Positions 10,699 through 22,900 of a stretch of DNA of 64,000 nucleotides are shown piece by piece. Source of the stretch: Symbiodinium natans. Its lineage: Eukaryota; Sar; Dinophyceae; Suessiales; Symbiodiniaceae. Location of the stretch: assembly GCA_905221605.1 (NCBI GenBank), contig CAJNDS010000264.1, forward strand, positions 55,974 to 119,973, read 5' to 3'. The notes below the pieces were generated by a model, which was given only the letters and a program-made list of their open reading frames with translations, ran no database searches and was not told where the DNA came from. A program made the translations under genes and the position numbers. How positions within the stretch are numbered: the first letter of the stretch is position 1; every line of letters starts with the position of its first letter.

Positions 10699-11329
10699 CT
10701 TTGGCTGGCACTTTGCGCTGCCGCCACTCGCAGGTAGGCTTGTGGGTAGCCGTTGCCCTTTCAAATCCACGAAGCAGCTGGTCACACGCGGCGCAATACT
10801 TGGGATGATTTCTGTCACTAAATCCTGGGTAAAAAATGCCCTCTGCATTTTGAACGCGTTTGCTGTTAGGTGCCTTAGGCACAGGTGCCGCACGGGGCTT
10901 TCTTAGGGGTGGTGGTTTAGGCACAATCGCCTTCGGCGGATGTGCGGGGGAGCTCTTAGCCTTTGCCTTCGCAGGTGGCGCTAAGGGCTCGCGGGGCGCG
11001 GGCGAGGTCGTGGCCTTTGCTTCAGGCGCAGGAACTGCAGCGTCAATGGCTGCTTCGTCCGCTGAACAACTACTGCTAGACTCATTCGATGACGAGGCTC
11101 CAAAGTCGCTCAGCGAAGACAGCTCGGACTCGCTGGGGGCCTGGAAACCGGCATCAGTTACCTTAGCCCTTGCTGCAGCAGTCTTCCGCTTCGCCTTGTT
11201 GAATCGCCTAAGCCAGCGCTGCCATACCGTCCGCATCTCCGCTTTGATTGCCCTGGCATTTGCCTTAGCTTTCTTGTGTCGTTGGACGAGAACCTCGCGG
11301 CATGGCTTGGCCATTCTGGGCGCGGTCAA
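10682..11329 (-). CDS. Basic, low-complexity protein with C-terminal CCHC-like finger
   Basis: A 215-residue frame. The N-terminal 60 residues are strongly basic and helical (RHKKAKANARAIKAEMR). Residues about 60-95 are Ser/Glu-rich and acidic; about 95-155 form an Ala/Pro/Lys-rich linker. The C-terminus has FYPGF followed by YCAACDQLLRGF, then H and C: a C-x2-C...H...C zinc-knuckle-like pattern. Its likely action is binding nucleic acid, inferred from charge and the finger only. The stop lies inside the first unit of the 227-bp array; a GA donor just before it would link the protein to the exon-like repeat segment, so the annotated C-terminus may not be the true one. The family is not recognised. 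Confidence 0.55.
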   Translation of the reverse strand: MTAPRMAKPCREVLVQRHKKAKANARAIKAEMRTVWQRWLRRFNKAKRKTAAARAKVTDAGFQAPSESELSSLSDFGASSSNESSSSCSADEAAIDAAVPAPEAKATTSPAPREPLAPPAKAKAKSSPAHPPKAIVPKPPPLRKPRAAPVPKAPNSKRVQNAEGIFYPGFSDRNHPKYCAACDQLLRGFERATATHKPTCEWRQRKVPAKGQSAA

Positions 11330-11631
11330 AGGTTCAAAGCTTCCCTACTGCTAAACAGCTTGAGTGTAGTTGTGTCGTGGTTCACGCAGAAGTCACATTC
11401 ACCAGCTGTCGATGCGATACTGCAAGTTTATACTCAAGTGCAGGTGTATTTGAAAGCATCTGCCTCCGCCAAGTCGAAGCGCATGTTGTTCGCATAGTAT
11501 AGCGTGGACCTTCTTGCTCTGAAAGCGGAATGATTTCGTATACCGGGTGGACTGAGTGTTTCCGATATTTAGTTTTCAAGAAATTTCTCTACAAGTAAAC
11601 TTCAGAACTCCTTGGTGACTACCCTGTTCCA

Positions 11632-11830
11632 TTTTGTGTGGTATTTGCATGACTTTTGCAGCGCGCCAAGAAGATCTCAAAATTTTAACCCACAAATGCA
11701 AATGTTGTTCCTACCCTCTGCCGTTTTGTGTGGTGTTTGCAGGACTTTTGCAGGGCGCCAAAAGGATCTCGGCAAATTTTGACCCACAAATGTTGTTCTT
11801 AACCTCTGCAGTTTTGTGTGGTATTTGCGT
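11632..11830. repeat. Short tandem repeat, about 90 bp, 2.2 copies
   Basis: TTTTGTGTGGTATTTGC-type starts occur at 11632, 11724 and 11812, with shared blocks GACTTTTGCAG and AACCCACAAATG. Non-coding. Confidence 0.75.
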
Positions 11831-11911
11831 AAGAGAATAAGCCTGCCAACAAACACATGGAACTCAAAAATCCAATCACATACGAAGAGCAGCTTGATTT
11901 GGCTAAATCTT

Positions 11912-11994
11912 GCCCGAAGGCTGCCCGGCAAAATTTGGCCAAATCGTACGCGATGAGAAATGCGCGGCTAAATTTCGCAGAGCAGCCTTCGGGC
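11912..11994. repeat. Inverted repeat abutting the scaffold gap
   Basis: GCCCGAAGGCTGC (11912-11924) is perfectly complementary to GCAGCCTTCGGGC (11982-11994). Flanking bases are also partly palindromic (TTTGGCCAAA). The right arm ends five bases before the run of N, so the full element is cut by the gap. A fold-back here may be why assembly stop occurred. Confidence 0.7.
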
Positions 11995-11999
11995 CAAAT

Positions 12000-12099
12000 N
12001 NNNNNNNNNNNNNNNNNNNNNNNNNNNNNNNNNNNNNNNNNNNNNNNNNNNNNNNNNNNNNNNNNNNNNNNNNNNNNNNNNNNNNNNNNNNNNNNNNNN
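12000..12099. other. 100-N scaffold gap
   Basis: Exactly 100 N bases. A round number usually marks a gap of unknown length, so the order and distance of the left 12 kb relative to the rest depend on scaffolding. Confidence 0.95.
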
Positions 12100-13405
12100 T
12101 TAAATTTTTTAAATTAATTTAAATATTTGGATTTCCTGGTGAAGTCCTTACAAAGGCTCGATTTAAATTATTTAACTTATTTAAATTATTTAAATTATTT
12201 AAATCCCCGAAAACCCTTTTGACAATTTAAATAATTTAAATAATTTAAATCCTCTGGAGAGCTTCCCCAGGAAACCCCAATATATAAATTAATTTAAATA
12301 ATTTAAATAATTTAAATAATTTAGATAATTTAAATAGGGCCATTTAATTTATTTAAATTATTTAAATCCCCGAAAACCCTTCTGACAATTTAAATAATTT
12401 AAATAAATTAAATGGCCCTATTTAAATTATTTAAATTATTTAAATTATTTAAATTATTTAAATTAATTTAAATATTTGGATTTCCTGGTGAAGTCCTTAC
12501 AAAGGCTCGATTTAAATTATTTAAATTATTTAAATTATTTAAATCCCCGAAAACCCTTTTGACAATTTAAATAATTTAAATAATTTACATCCTCTGGAGA
12601 GCTTCCCCAGGAAACCCCAATATTGAAAATAAATTAAATAATTTAAATAATTTAAATAATTTAAATAATTTAAATAGGGCCATTTAATTTATTTAAATTA
12701 TGTAAATCCCCGAAAACCCTTTTGACAATTTAAATAATTTAAATAAATCAAATGGCCCTATTTAAATTATTTAAATTATTTAAATTATTTAAATTGTTTA
12801 AATTAATTTAACTATTTGGATTTCCTGGTGAAGTCCTTACAAAGGCTCGATTTAAATTATTTAAATTATTTAAATTATTTAAATCCCCGAAAACCCTTTT
12901 GACAATTTAAATAATTTAAATAATTTAAATCCTCTGGAGAGCTTCCCCAGGAAACCCCAATATTTAAATTAATTTAAATAATCTAAATAATTTAAATAAT
13001 TTAAATAATTTAAATAGGGCCATTTAATTTATTTAAATCATTTACATCCCCGAAAACCCTTCTGACAATTTAAATAATTTAAATAAATTAAATGGCCCTA
13101 TTTAAATTTTTTAAATTATTTAAATTATTTAAATTAATTTAAATATTTGGATTTCTTGGTGAAGTCCTTACAAAGGCTCGATTTAAATTATTTAAATTAT
13201 TTAAATCCCCGAAAACCCTTTTGACAATTTAAATAATTTAAATAAATTAAAGGGCCGTATTTAAATAATTTAAATTATTTAAATTATTTAAATTATTTAA
13301 ATTATTTAAATTAATTTAAATATTTAGATTTCTTGGTGAAGTCCTTACAAAGGCTCGATTTAAATTATTTAAATTATTTAAATAATTTAAATTATTTACT
13401 TTCAC
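12100..13405. repeat. AT-rich satellite with about 340-bp higher-order unit
   Basis: Built from TTTAAAT/ATTTAAA runs separated by short GC-containing spacers. The spacer CCTCTGGAGAGCTTCCCCAG recurs at 12251, 12591 and 12931 (period 340). The spacers AGGGCCATTTAATTT and AAATTAAATGGCCCT are inverted copies of each other around CCCCGAAAACCC, so each unit is itself a large imperfect palindrome. There are no genes. Confidence 0.85.
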
Positions 13406-13620
13406 TTTCACATACACAAGCAAGCATAGAAGCAAAATAGACCCGAAAGGTTTTTCTCTCATATATATATATACATCTTTAGTATATGCAGATAGATACA
13501 CACCCTATTCACCTCTCCCCCCCGCCCCTTCAGCTCAGAACCTGAAAACCCCGCAAAAGCCTTCTCAACCTCTGAACCACGCAGCCCCAAAGCCCTATAA
13601 AATTCCAAAGCCGAAGACGG

Positions 13621-13928
13621 GTTTAGGGTTTAGGGTTTGGGGCTCGGGGTTCGGGGTTGAGGGTTTAGGGTTTAGGGTTTAGGGTTTAGGGTTTAGGGTT
13701 TAGGGTTTAGGGTTTAGGGTTTAGGGTTTAGGGTTTAGGGTTTAGGGTTTAGGGTTTAGGGTTTAGGGTTTAGGGTTTAGGGTTTAGGGGTTAGTGTTTA
13801 GGGTTTAGGGTTTAGGGTTTAGGGTTTAGGGTTTAGGGTTTAGGGTTTAGGGTTTAGGGTTTAGGGTTTAGGGTTTAGGGTTTAGGGTTTAGGGTTTAGG
13901 GTTTAGGGTTTAGGGTTTAGGGTTTAGA
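13621..13928. repeat. TTTAGGG array, longest in the window
   Basis: About 300 bases of almost perfect TTTAGGG units with a few TTCGGGG or TTTAGGGG variants. It is the plant/alveolate-type telomere unit but lies between unique sequences, so it is an interstitial array. Confidence 0.95.
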
Positions 13929-13972
13929 GGGTCTCTCCTCTCAACAGCCCCCCTTGCAGCGGGGCGGCTCAC

Positions 13973-16900
13973 TTCGCGGACTTCCTCTTGCAGCCGCTGG
14001 ATGCTGCCTCGCTGGGCCATCCTTGGGACATCAGTCAAACTTTCCACAGGATGAAGGATTACAATATATATATATATATGTGTGTATGGAGATATTTACA
14101 TATATAATGATATGAAACCACGCAACCTAATGCAACAGGATGTGCTGCCGCCCCCCCCCCCCCCCCCCCCGCAGTCAGAGCGCCAAAGCTCGCGCAGGGT
14201 CCCCCACGACGTCGCGCGCCTTCCGGGCCCCGTTTCACACAAGCCCGTCTGCACCGAGCTCGGACGCTGGCCCAAAGCTCGTGCCCCTCATGTCCCTCCC
14301 GTCCCGAAAGCTCGCACCCCCCGCGCCGCAGCTCTGGAAGTGTTGGCGCAGAGAGCCTGTCTGCCACACGCAGAAGGCATCAAACAACTTGGGACTGCTC
14401 CGACTGCAGTCCGACTGTGCCAGGGCAAAAGTGAGTTCACAACTACCCTGAACGACACTATGTGGCTGGTGCTGAAAACAAGATCTCTCTTCCTCTTACT
14501 TGTCCGCAGTCTTGCGGATCCGGCGGACGGTGCCTAATGGTGGTTGGGGGGCTCTTGGCAGCCTTGAACTGCGTAGCATCAGTATCAAGGAAGGGAGACG
14601 AGTGCGCCCACAATCTTCCTCGCAGGTCAGAGCACTGGGCCAGGCACTGGACGTGCCGAGACAGCCTCCCCAGAGCGTTTCTTTACAGCATCCCTGCCAG
14701 CGAGAGCGACACATGCAGTTGCAGAGAGCATAACAGCAACACGGCGGGTGTAAACACCAATGCCAAGCACATCAACTCCAATCGGTTCTCCACTGTGCTC
14801 CAATCGTCGCTGCACCGTGCATCTGAATGTGCTTCGCCTGTTTCAGATCGTCCCGTTGGAGCCAGGGTCTGGCCGAGCTTGCGCCGGCGTGTAGATGGCC
14901 GTCCCGTGGGGTCCCGTCGCCTGTTCCTCGCAGTGTCCCCCGTCCCGTGCCCGTCTCGTAGGCTCCCGCTGCAACGCACGCATGATGCCTCGCGTCCCTC
15001 CCATCCCGGGCCCGTCCCGTGATTTTCCGCCCGCGCCCGCCTCTACCCAACCTTCGACAGGTTTGGCGCATAAGGCCAGACCGAGGCATTCGGAAAATCA
15101 ACAGAGGAAACGGCTCCCCAGCTCTCAGAACAGCGCGAGATGGGACTTGTCAGGTACTGGTACCGGGGAGTGGAGGGGCGGATGCCTACAACAATCCCTA
15201 CGCAATCCCCATGTACCCCTTCTTGCAGTGCCTGTTTCCACTTTCCCCCCCTTGGAGCACCAGCAAGTACAGCGGAGGTCAGAAGGTGCATGAGTATTCA
15301 ACACTAAACCCAAACCCTTAAACCCTTACACCCTTAAACCCTTAAACCCTGAAACCCTCAAGCCTTTAAACCCATAAACCCTCAAGCCCCTAAAACCTTA
15401 AAACCTGAAACCCTCAAGCCCTTCAACCCTTAATCCCTAAACCCTAAACCCCTAAACCCTCAAGCCCCTAACCCCTTAAACCCTTAAACCCTTAAACCCT
15501 TAAACCCTAAACCCTAAACCCACCAAGTCTAAAGCCCAGCGTCTGCATCTCGACGAGGTGCTGCGCCTCTTCCACGTTGGTCTCGGCAGGCTAGAAAAAG
15601 GGGTTAGGGCCTTTTAGGGTTCAGGGTTTAGGGTTTAGGGCTTAAAGGGTTTCGGGGTTTAGGGATTTATTTTGGGGCTTAGGGTTTAGGGTTTAGTGTT
15701 TAGGGTGTAGCACCGGTCAGCTGGACGCGATAGTTTGAAGACATGCCCACCCCAAGGCCACCCAATCACAACTCACGGCAAAACCAAGCCGGAGCCAAAA
15801 CCAGCCAGCCATTCAACATTTTTCTGCGTCGGATTAGCTACATGGCGAAAGTGTGGTTATGAAATGAGGCCTTATGAAAAACATGCCCAGAAGCTTGTGT
15901 TCAGGACATGTAAAGAAACTGCAGCCAAAAAAAATTAGGTTTTGCGTTGGGGGAGTTTTCGGCCGGAGGGCCTTCTCATTGTTTTCTTTTTTCTCTATGT
16001 CGGATTGTCGAGCGGGTTTTTTCGAAGCTTTGCGCAACATAGTCAGAAGTTTCCGAGTTAAAGGCTCAGAAATGGTCTGGGAGAAGCCCAAAGAAACTCA
16101 GAAATGGTCTGGGGGCAGCCCAGAATCCCAGAAATCCCAAAAAAGTTGGTCTGGGAGAAGCCCAACTAAGCTCAGAAATTGGGGGGGGGGCAGCCCGAAG
16201 CTCAGAAATGGTCGGGTGAAGCCCAGAAAAATTCTGAAATGGTCTGGGAAAAGCCCAGAAGCCCAAAAAGGCTCCAAGAAACTGTCCGGGAGAAGCTCTA
16301 AAAGGTGCAGAAAAGGCTCAGAAACTGTCCTGGAGCTCAAAAAAAAGGTGCAGAAACTGTCCGGGAGGAACCCCAAAAGGCTCAGAAACAAAAAGGCTCA
16401 GAAACTGTCCGGGAGGAACCTCGAAACTGTGCGGGAGAAGCCCAAAAAGGCTCAGAACCTGTCCGGAAGGAGCCCAAAAAGGCTCAGAAACTGTCCAGGA
16501 AAAGCCCAAAAAGGCTCAGAAACTGTTCGGGAGGAGCCCAAAAAGGCTCAGAAACTGTCCGGGAGGAGCCCAAAAAGGCTCAGAAACTTGTCCGGGAGGC
16601 CAAAATGGCTCAGGAACTGTCCGGAAGGAGCCCAAAAAGGCTCAGAAACTGTCCGGGAGAAGCCCAAAAAGGCTCACAAACTGTCCGGGAGGAGCCCCAA
16701 AAAGGCTCAGAAACCAGGGCCGAAAGGGGCAGGAGACGCCCCCGCCTCCCGCGAGCAAAAAAGTGTGGGGTTTAGGGTAATACAATATATCCGTGACAGT
16801 GCTAGGCGACTCTAGCTAGGCGACCCTCTCAGGGGTGTGCCTGGTAGGCTCTGCAGCCCAGCAGAGCCTGCCGTGGTCTCGCTGAGCGCTCGACTGCGCC

Positions 16901-19900
16901 CGCCTACCCCAACAGAGGTGAGAGGGGTGGCGGGCGGGTGTAGGGTTTAGGGTTTAGGGTTTAGGGTTTGGGGTTTGGGGTTTAGGGTTTAGGGTTTAGG
17001 GTTTGGGGTTTAGGGTTTAGGGCTTGAAAAAGGCGAGTTTGGGGGACTGGGGGTTCCTCAGCCTGCAACTTACATGGGGATTTCCCGGTGTACCTTATTG
17101 GGTCCTTCTTGAAAGGGGATCCTACTATCTGGGGGTTTGTAGAAGGGTCCCTTTTTTGCGTAAAACCCCCGCATGAACGCTGAGCTTCGCTAAGTCTGGA
17201 GCCTAAAATGGTAAAAGCGTCAAGGCCCCAAAGAGAAGCTGTCAAGGAACAGCCCTGAACCCGCAAAAACTCTAGAACTGCCCTAAACCCTAAACCCTAA
17301 GCCCTAAGAGCTAAATCCAAAGCCCAAACCCTAAACCCTAAACCCTAAACCCCTAAACCCCTAAACCCTCAACCAAAACTCTGGCCCCCAGTAGGGCGCC
17401 GCGTGGCCTCGCTGCGGACCTCGAGGTCCCGTGCCCGCGCGGACAGCGCGGCGGCCTCGTTCGGGTGTCGGGCCTTAACCCCAAAAGCCATATAAGTTGA
17501 ACGGGCAGAAAATCCTTCATGAAAGATCTGGGACCCACCTCTCTCCCAAAACCTCACCGAAATTCCCGCCCAAACCCAACCAAAAGAGGCCCCAAAAAAC
17601 GCCCCCAAAAGAGGCCCCAAACCCACAGGCGCTCCCCTAAACCAGAGCTCGCTCATCCCACCTGCGACTTCAGCTCCGGAGCGGCACTTTGGAAGCCCCG
17701 GCAGAGTGAGAGCAGGTCGGCTTCCTCCACCTCAAGGGGAGGGGTTTGGGTTCAGGGTTCTAAGGGGGGTTTTGGCTCAAGGGGGGTTTAGAGTGAGGGG
17801 GTGGGCTGCCTGAAAGGTTTTTCTCGCAGCCCCTTTTAGCCTCTGCCCCAGTGCCTCCAGCATGGCTTGCGTCACCCTGAGCTCATCCAAGCTGGGGCCT
17901 TCCTCCAGAAGGGGTCTACAATCTGAGTTAAGGCCGTTCAGCGCTGGGCCTGGGGGTATTTAAGCTTCGAGGCCTGAAGCTCTTGCAGCTATGAGGTTGG
18001 AGGAGACGGGGTAGCTTCATGCGCAAACTATGCTAGGAGGAGCACCACAGGATGCTGGGGATCTGAGAACTTTTGCGCGGCTCGGGCGGCCTCCGAGGGC
18101 TTTCGCGCGCCCATGGCTTCGGCCTCCTTACAGCGGCAGAGATGCTTCTGGGTGTAGAAAGGGGACAGGTTGAGTAGGGGTAGTGTGTAGAGGAGCTTAG
18201 GTCAGTAAAGACATGGGTCGACTCATTGGAAAGGCGGAAGAAGTTCTTTCTGCTTCTTGGGTGTGTCTCATCCTGGGCCCACCCTCACTAGCAATCGGGG
18301 TTTAGAGTTCCAGGTTTAGTGTGTTTTGTTTGAGATTTAGGGTTCCACTCCATGCTCTAATCCTTTCTCCCTCAAAGCCCTACACCCAATACGCCAAACA
18401 GTATAAACGAAACACCCCACCCCAAAGCCCAAAAAGCTCCCTAAACCCTAAACCCTAAACCCTAAACCCCAAACCCCAAAACCCTGCACCCAACCAAAAG
18501 GCCCCTAGTCCCTCCACTCCCTCAACCTTAAAACGCCTTCAACTCAAAGCCCCCAACTAGGGTTTAGGGTTTAGGGTTTAGGGTTTAGGGTTTAGGGTTT
18601 AGGGTTTAGGGTTTAGGGTTTAGGGTTTAGGGTTTAGGGGTTAAGGGTTTAGAGTTTAGGGTTTAGGGTTTAGGGTTTAGGGTTTCAAGGCCGGGCGGCA
18701 CACTCCCAGGATTCCATGCCCTCCTCCGCGCGGCGCGTTTCGCCGCGCAGCGTCTGCAGCCGCCTGGGTTTAGGGTTTAGGGTTTAGGGTTTAGGGTTTA
18801 GGGTTTAGGGTTTAGGGTTTAGGGGTTTAGGGAATTAGGGGTTTAGGGTTTAGAGTTTAAGGTTTAGGGTTTTTGGGATTTCAGGGTGGGACGGCTTTGG
18901 GGTCTGTAGGGTTTAGGGCTTCGGGTTCAGGCGGGTTGGGAGCAGGATTTGCTGTGGTGGCTCAGGGTTTGTATAAGGTTTCGGGCCCTAAACCAAGAAC
19001 CTGCCTGGTGCGACAGTTCGTTGTCATTCGGGGACTGCTCCAAGCTATCGGTGCCGCTATGCAAAAAATGTATGTATATGTGGATACAGATATAGATATT
19101 ATATATATATATATATACATAGTGTTGATCTGTAGTTTATGTTCAACTTGCAAAACCCCTAAGCCCAAACTCTTATCCCCATGTCGCAGAGTGCCTGCTT
19201 TGGGCGCTGAGTCGCATCGCGGTGCTCACGGAAGCCTCCTGCACGTGAGATTTTGGGGTTTAGGGTTTAGGGTTTAGGGTTTAGGGTTTAGGGTTTAGGG
19301 TTGATCTAAGAATGATTCACCACACCCCAAACCCATACCCCTTTACCTATAAAAGGACATTATAAGGGAGTCTAAGGGAGGATATTACCATACCCTTTCA
19401 TTTCCTTTTAAGGGTATGCCCAGGGGTATGTTGAATCTTTCTTAGGATTTACAGGGCTTAGGATTCAGGGCTGAGGGGCTTTAAGGCTCCGGGCTCAAGG
19501 GCTAAGGTCTCAGACTTTGCCTTGGCCCACACCCTCAAACCCGAAACACATACATCCCGAACCCTAAACCCTAAACCCTAAACCCTAAACCCTAAACCCT
19601 CAACCCTAAACCCCAAACCCCCCCAAACCCCGAAAAAACTCCCCAAACCCCCCCCCCCCCAAACTCCCTAAACCCGACACATCCTGAACCCAAAGCCCCC
19701 AAGCCCCCAAAACCCTGAACCCCAAACCACTCCAACACCCCCAAGCCCGAAACTTGGGAATGTGACGAGAGTATCTTGGCCTTGTATGTTGAGATACAAT
19801 TGGGATGATAAGCGCGCTAACTACTTGTTTGCTTTTGGCTGACTGTACATCGGGAGGGTGCAGAAAAGCGCTTCTCAAGATGCAACAGAAAGGAGTCTTT

Positions 19901-22900
19901 GGTCCCAAATCCGATCCGCTTATACTCACAGCCCTTGCGGGGGATTATCGTACCCCCCTATGATAATCCCGATTAAGGGCTGTTAGTACAAGGGGGAACC
20001 CAAAAACCCCAAACCCCTGAACCCTAAACCCTAAACCCTTTCAAGAGCCCCTAAACCCTAAACCCTAAACCCTGAACCCTAAACCCTAAACCCTGAACCC
20101 TGAACCCCTTGAAAAAAAAAAACAGAAGTCCTCGAGGTGCCTCGCCTGCTGCTGGAGGTGCGCGAGCTCCTCCTGCCGGCCCTCCTTCCAGGGTTTCGGT
20201 TTAGGGTGTAGGGTGTAGGGTTTAGGGTTTAGGGTTCAGGGTTTAGGGTTTAGGGCTAGGGGTTTAGGGTGTAGGGTGTAGGGTTTAGGGTTTGGGGTTT
20301 AGGGTTTGGGGTTTGGGGTTTGGGGTTTGGGGTTTGGGGTTTGGGGTTTGGGGTTTGGGGTTTGGGGTTTGGGGTTTGGGGTTTAACTGCGGCGGTTTGG
20401 GGTTTTGGGGGCTTTAGGGGTGCTTCAACTGGGGTTTGGGCTTATAGGGTCCAGTGCCTGTAGCAAAACCGCCCTAAACACCTCAGCATTCTTGCTTCAG
20501 GTCTTCGAGCTTGTCGTGCAGGATCTCGGGTTGAGGGGCAAAGGCGTAGGGTTTGTTGTCAAGGGCGTCTTGGCGTAGGCCAGGAGAACGCAGCTGCAGC
20601 TACTTGTTTCTGAGACCTCCCCCCCCAGTCCCTTGAAGATACCGTCAGCAGACTCGCACAAAGGTGCCCTCCTCGCTTTAAGGGGTGGTTAGGGCTGCAG
20701 GCCGACCCATACACTTCTCCAAACCCTCAGCTCCCCGAAATTTGAGCCCGAAAAGCCCTAAAGCTCCTAAAGCAACTTCAGGTTCTTCGGCTGCTCGGCT
20801 CAACCGGGCTTTCCCCCAAGCCACATGACGAGAAGCACTGGCGTGAACCCCTCGACCGCTACTACTTCCTGCCTGCTCTCGCGAAGCCCACGTTTCGCTA
20901 TCGGCACGGAGGAGGTGGTCCGCAATGGATGACTGGCGGGGGGAGGGGGATTGGAGGGTTGGAGCGTTTCGAGTTGGCGGCTTCGGGTATTGGGGTTTTT
21001 GGGGGGGGGGGTTCGTGTCTGGCCTAGACAAACACCCTGCGCGTCAGCTTGAGAGGTGTGGGGTTTTCAGCTGCAGAGACCCATAAAGCCAAGGGACCCC
21101 TAAGCCCTAAACCCTAAAGCATGAAAAAGCTTTAAAACATACAAACAAACCAAACCCCCCCCCCCCAAAGGCCTCCTGGCCCACCCCCTAACACCTTAAG
21201 GGCAGCCTCCGCGTGCAGTCGAAGCAGCTCCGGGCCCACCTGCTCCGTCAGGTTGTGAAGTTTTGGGAGATTTGGAGTTTAGGGGGGGTTTAGGGTTTGG
21301 GGTTTAGGGTTTAGGGTTTAGGGTTTCGGGTTAGGGTTTAGGGTTTAGGGTTTTGGGTTTAGGGGGTTTTGGGTTTAGTGAGTGAGGGCTGTGGGGATTT
21401 GAGGTGTTTCAGTCAGGGCCGAAAAGGGGGCAATGCTTTAGGCGACCCAAAAAAACCGCAATTCCCATCATCAACAAAGACCCCACGCAAGGGTACCCCG
21501 AGACCCCACAAGGGATTTACAGCTTAAACCAATGATGATCCCTACAAGGCTCCACAGCTTGAACCAATTGGGGGTTTCCAGGGGTACCTTCTCGGGGTCC
21601 TTAATTTCAGGAATCCTACCATTTGGGGGTCCAAGATTTCTGCCTTTCCAAAAGGCCCTAGCAGTCCTCTCCTGCCCAAGGAGGTGGCTTGGGATTCCTC
21701 GCGCTTCCTCAAGCCTGAACCCTAGGTCGACCCTAGTAGCCCTAAACCCTAAACCCTAAACCCTAAACCTTAAACCCTAAACCCTAAACCCTGAATCCTA
21801 AACCCTAAACCCTAAACCCTAAACCCTAGACCCTAAACCCGACCCTCAAAACTTAAAACTCAGAGCCCTTTAGGCATGTTTGGAGCTCAGGGCCGCAGCG
21901 CCTCCACGGGCGCCAGGCGGGGATCAAAGGGAGACACGCCCAGCTTTCGCCTGAGCGTTTCAAGGGTTTAGGGTTTAGGGTTTAGGGTTTAGGGCTTATA
22001 TAGGGCTTAGGGTGGGCTTCTTGAACCCCTCAAGCCCTAAACCCCCCTAAACCCCCCTTCAACCTAACCCTAACCCCCCCCCCCCCCAAATGCCCCGCTT
22101 AAAACGCCCCGCTTAAAACGCCCGCTCAAAACGCCCCGCTTAAAAACCGCCTTAAAACGCCCCTAAACCCCCCCCCCCCCAACCTCCCCCTACACCCCCA
22201 AACCGCAGATCTGAGGTTCAAAAAACTTGTGGACGTCAGGTGTGTAGGGCTAGCTGAACATAGACTTCGAGAGAACGTGACGCGTTGGCTGTGAGTCATG
22301 TAGGGTCTTTAGGGTTTAGGGGCCCTAAACCCTGAACCCTAAACCCTAAACCCTAAACCCTGACCCTAAACCCTAAACCGTTGTTGGGAGACAACTCCAG
22401 GAGAAACCGCGTCTGGGGCGCAGCTTCGCCACCACTCCTCGCCACAGCTGCCCCTTCCTCGGGTGCATCGGGGCGGCGAGCCGAACTCTTAAGGCCACAA
22501 GAGCCCCCAATACGAGCCCTAAACCCCTTAAATGCCCACTTAAACCCCTCAAACCCCTTAAAGCCCATAAACCCCATACACCCTCTTAAACCCCAAAGCC
22601 GAATCCCTGAACTCCGCGCCCGAGAGTTCGGAGCTTCGCCGTCTTCGTTCTTGAACTCAGCTTCCTTAAGGCCGCCACCCCCCTCTCAACAACAAATCGC
22701 CGGAAAGCCATGGGCCTTGAAGCTATCATATAGGGCAAGTATCCTCCTCTCATCCCCCCAAAATACTCGCTCTACTGACCTCGGCCGGATTGTGGGGGAC
22801 ACCTCGAAAAAGCATGGACTGCCATCTGACTTGGGCCCGGGGAACTTGAAGAGCTTCTTCCAAGCCAAATCCTAAATCCTCGACCCTAAACCCCAAACCC

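Noticed and set aside
13621-13928. True chromosome end
   Set aside because: The array is followed by unique sequence and exons on one side and by a satellite on the other; it is interstitial.
14140-15022. Several overlapping plus and minus frames of 100-190 codons
   Set aside because: GC-rich composition gives long frames on both strands; residues are low-complexity and no family or splice pattern supports any of them.
15874-16815. Plus-strand frame of 313 codons, Lys/Arg/Glu-rich
   Set aside because: It runs through a 32-bp minisatellite whose period is not a multiple of three; the peptide repeat is an artefact.
17770-17782. TTTTGGCTCAAG, matching the 3' half of the dinoflagellate spliced leader
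   Set aside because: Only 12 bases match and the preceding bases are a G run, not the leader; no retroposed gene follows. Too weak to call a relict leader.
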